NCBI GenBank assembly: GCA_964491375.1
Contig: CAZBGL010000123.1
Location: 1-6,418, forward strand
Length of the DNA stretch: 6,418 bases
Origin: CAZBGL01 sp964491375
GTDB lineage: Bacteria; Desulfobacterota; Deferrisomatia; Deferrisomatales; Deferrisomataceae
Direction of reading: 5' to 3'
Below are positions 5,890 to 6,418 of the stretch, one piece after another. The notes under the pieces were generated by a model, which did no database searches, was not told the origin of the DNA, and was given only the letters and a program-made list of their open reading frames with translations. A program made the translations under genes and the position numbers. Positions within the stretch are counted from its first letter, which is position 1. Every line of letters starts with the position of its first letter.

Positions 5890-6418
5890 CCCCTTGTCCT
5901 CTCCTGGAACACGGGCCGTCCGGCCAGGTCGCGCAGGAAGGCGTTGAGGAAGCGTTCCAACCTTTGGCTGGTCTGGGTCGCGCCGGTGACGGCCTCCACC
6001 TCCCTGGGCCCCGCGGGTTCCCGGAACACGAAGTCCAGGACGTTCTGGGCCGGGCCCGGGGGGTGGGCGGGCTTTCCCCGGAACTGCTCCAGAAACCATC
6101 CCTCGACGATGCGCCCCCCCAAACCGGGGGTCTCCTGGTGCCGCACGATGGACAGGCCGAGGATGCGGCGGCCCGACGGATCCAAGGCCAGCACGCCGTC
6201 GATGGCCCCCCAGAAACCGGGCGCCCGGAACGGGAAAGCATAGCCCCTGGCCTGCCCCGCCTCCACCCATGCATAGTAGGTGCCGCGGGCGTCCGATCGC
6301 TCTTCAACGACCCGGTACCACAAGGCCTCCAACACCTCCGGGTCGGCTGGGGGCTCCATCCCGAGGGCCTGGAGAACGCGGGCCCGCAACCGCGCCCGCT
6401 CGCCCGCCTCCACCCGGT
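5886..6418 (-). CDS. nqrC: Na+-translocating NADH:quinone reductase subunit C (NqrC/RnfG family), 5' end missing
   Basis: This subunit carries a covalently bound FMN on the periplasmic side and passes electrons within the pump. The gene is cut by the right edge: the frame stays open past the GTG at 6413, so the usual N-terminal membrane helix and some further residues lie outside. I number from that GTG. The FMN-binding domain shows GFWGAIDGVLALD (66-78), then ETPGLGGRIVEGWFLEQFRGK (94-114), close to the NqrC wording ETPGLGG..W..QF.GK. The flavinylation motif is EAVTGAT (140-146). T146 (codon 5976-5978) should be the FMN attachment site made by the ApbE flavin transferase. The family consensus is D-x-x-[ST]-G-A-T, so E140 replaces the usual Asp. 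It overlaps nqrD by four bases (ATGA), indicating translational coupling. RnfG is the alternative, but the flanking nqrD and nqrF decide for NqrC. No apbE gene is in the window. Confidence 0.88.
   Translation of the reverse strand, partial: RVEAGERARLRARVLQALGMEPPADPEVLEALWYRVVEERSDARGTYYAWVEAGQARGYAFPFRAPGFWGAIDGVLALDPSGRRILGLSIVRHQETPGLGGRIVEGWFLEQFRGKPAHPPGPAQNVLDFVFREPAGPREVEAVTGATQTSQRLERFLNAFLRDLAGRPVFQERTRG

Noticed and set aside
5147..6307. A 386-codon minus-strand open frame across nqrC, nqrD and the start of nqrE
   Set aside because: It is in a different frame from all three recognised nqr genes and its translation is low-complexity; it is a shadow frame.
4666..6418. Naming the membrane genes rnfA, rnfE and rnfG
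   Set aside because: The families are homologous, but the gene order C-D-E-F, the NqrD-type wording and the following nqrF in place of rnfB favour Nqr. The upstream genes, not visible here, could overturn this.

Overview
This is an ordinary chromosomal window of very high G+C (about two thirds or more by eye, with strong G/C bias at third codon positions). It suggests a Gram-negative, high-GC bacterium. A LonB-type (COG1067-like) protease, a PcnB-type nucleotidyltransferase and a sodium-pumping Nqr operon together would fit a deltaproteobacterial (Desulfobacterota-like) lineage, but that placement is inference and there is no rRNA or other marker to confirm it.

The left half is read on the plus strand. 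Bases 1-1274 hold the C-terminal part of a Lon-family AAA+ protease, cut by the window edge, with an intact Ser/Lys catalytic dyad. A GC-rich gap of about 270 bases (1275-1545) contains four successive potential stem-loops and no convincing gene. Bases 1546-2889 encode a PcnB-type poly(A) polymerase / tRNA nucleotidyltransferase with a strongly basic tail. A short convergent gap (2890-2949) with inverted repeats separates it from the right half.

The right half (2950-6418) is one minus-strand operon, read from the right edge leftwards: nqrC (5' end outside the window), nqrD, nqrE, nqrF and a small conserved-looking protein of unknown function. The order C-D-E-F is that of classical nqrABCDEF operons, so nqrA and nqrB are expected just beyond the right edge. 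nqrC and nqrD overlap by ATGA, nqrE has a strong Shine-Dalgarno fused to the nqrD stop codon, and the unknown gene follows nqrF after 19 bases. The only larger internal gap (104 bases, nqrE to nqrF) carries a perfect 8-bp inverted repeat.

Together NqrC-F would form most of the Na+-translocating NADH:quinone oxidoreductase. NqrF takes electrons from NADH through FAD and a 2Fe-2S cluster. NqrD and NqrE supply the four cysteines of the intramembrane Fe-S centre. NqrC carries covalent FMN. The noteworthy points are a NqrE with mixed Nqr/Rnf features, a shortened NqrF, a Glu-for-Asp change in the NqrC flavinylation motif, and an uncharacterised Cys/His-containing protein appended to the operon. 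I see no clear new defence, mobile or CRISPR system here.
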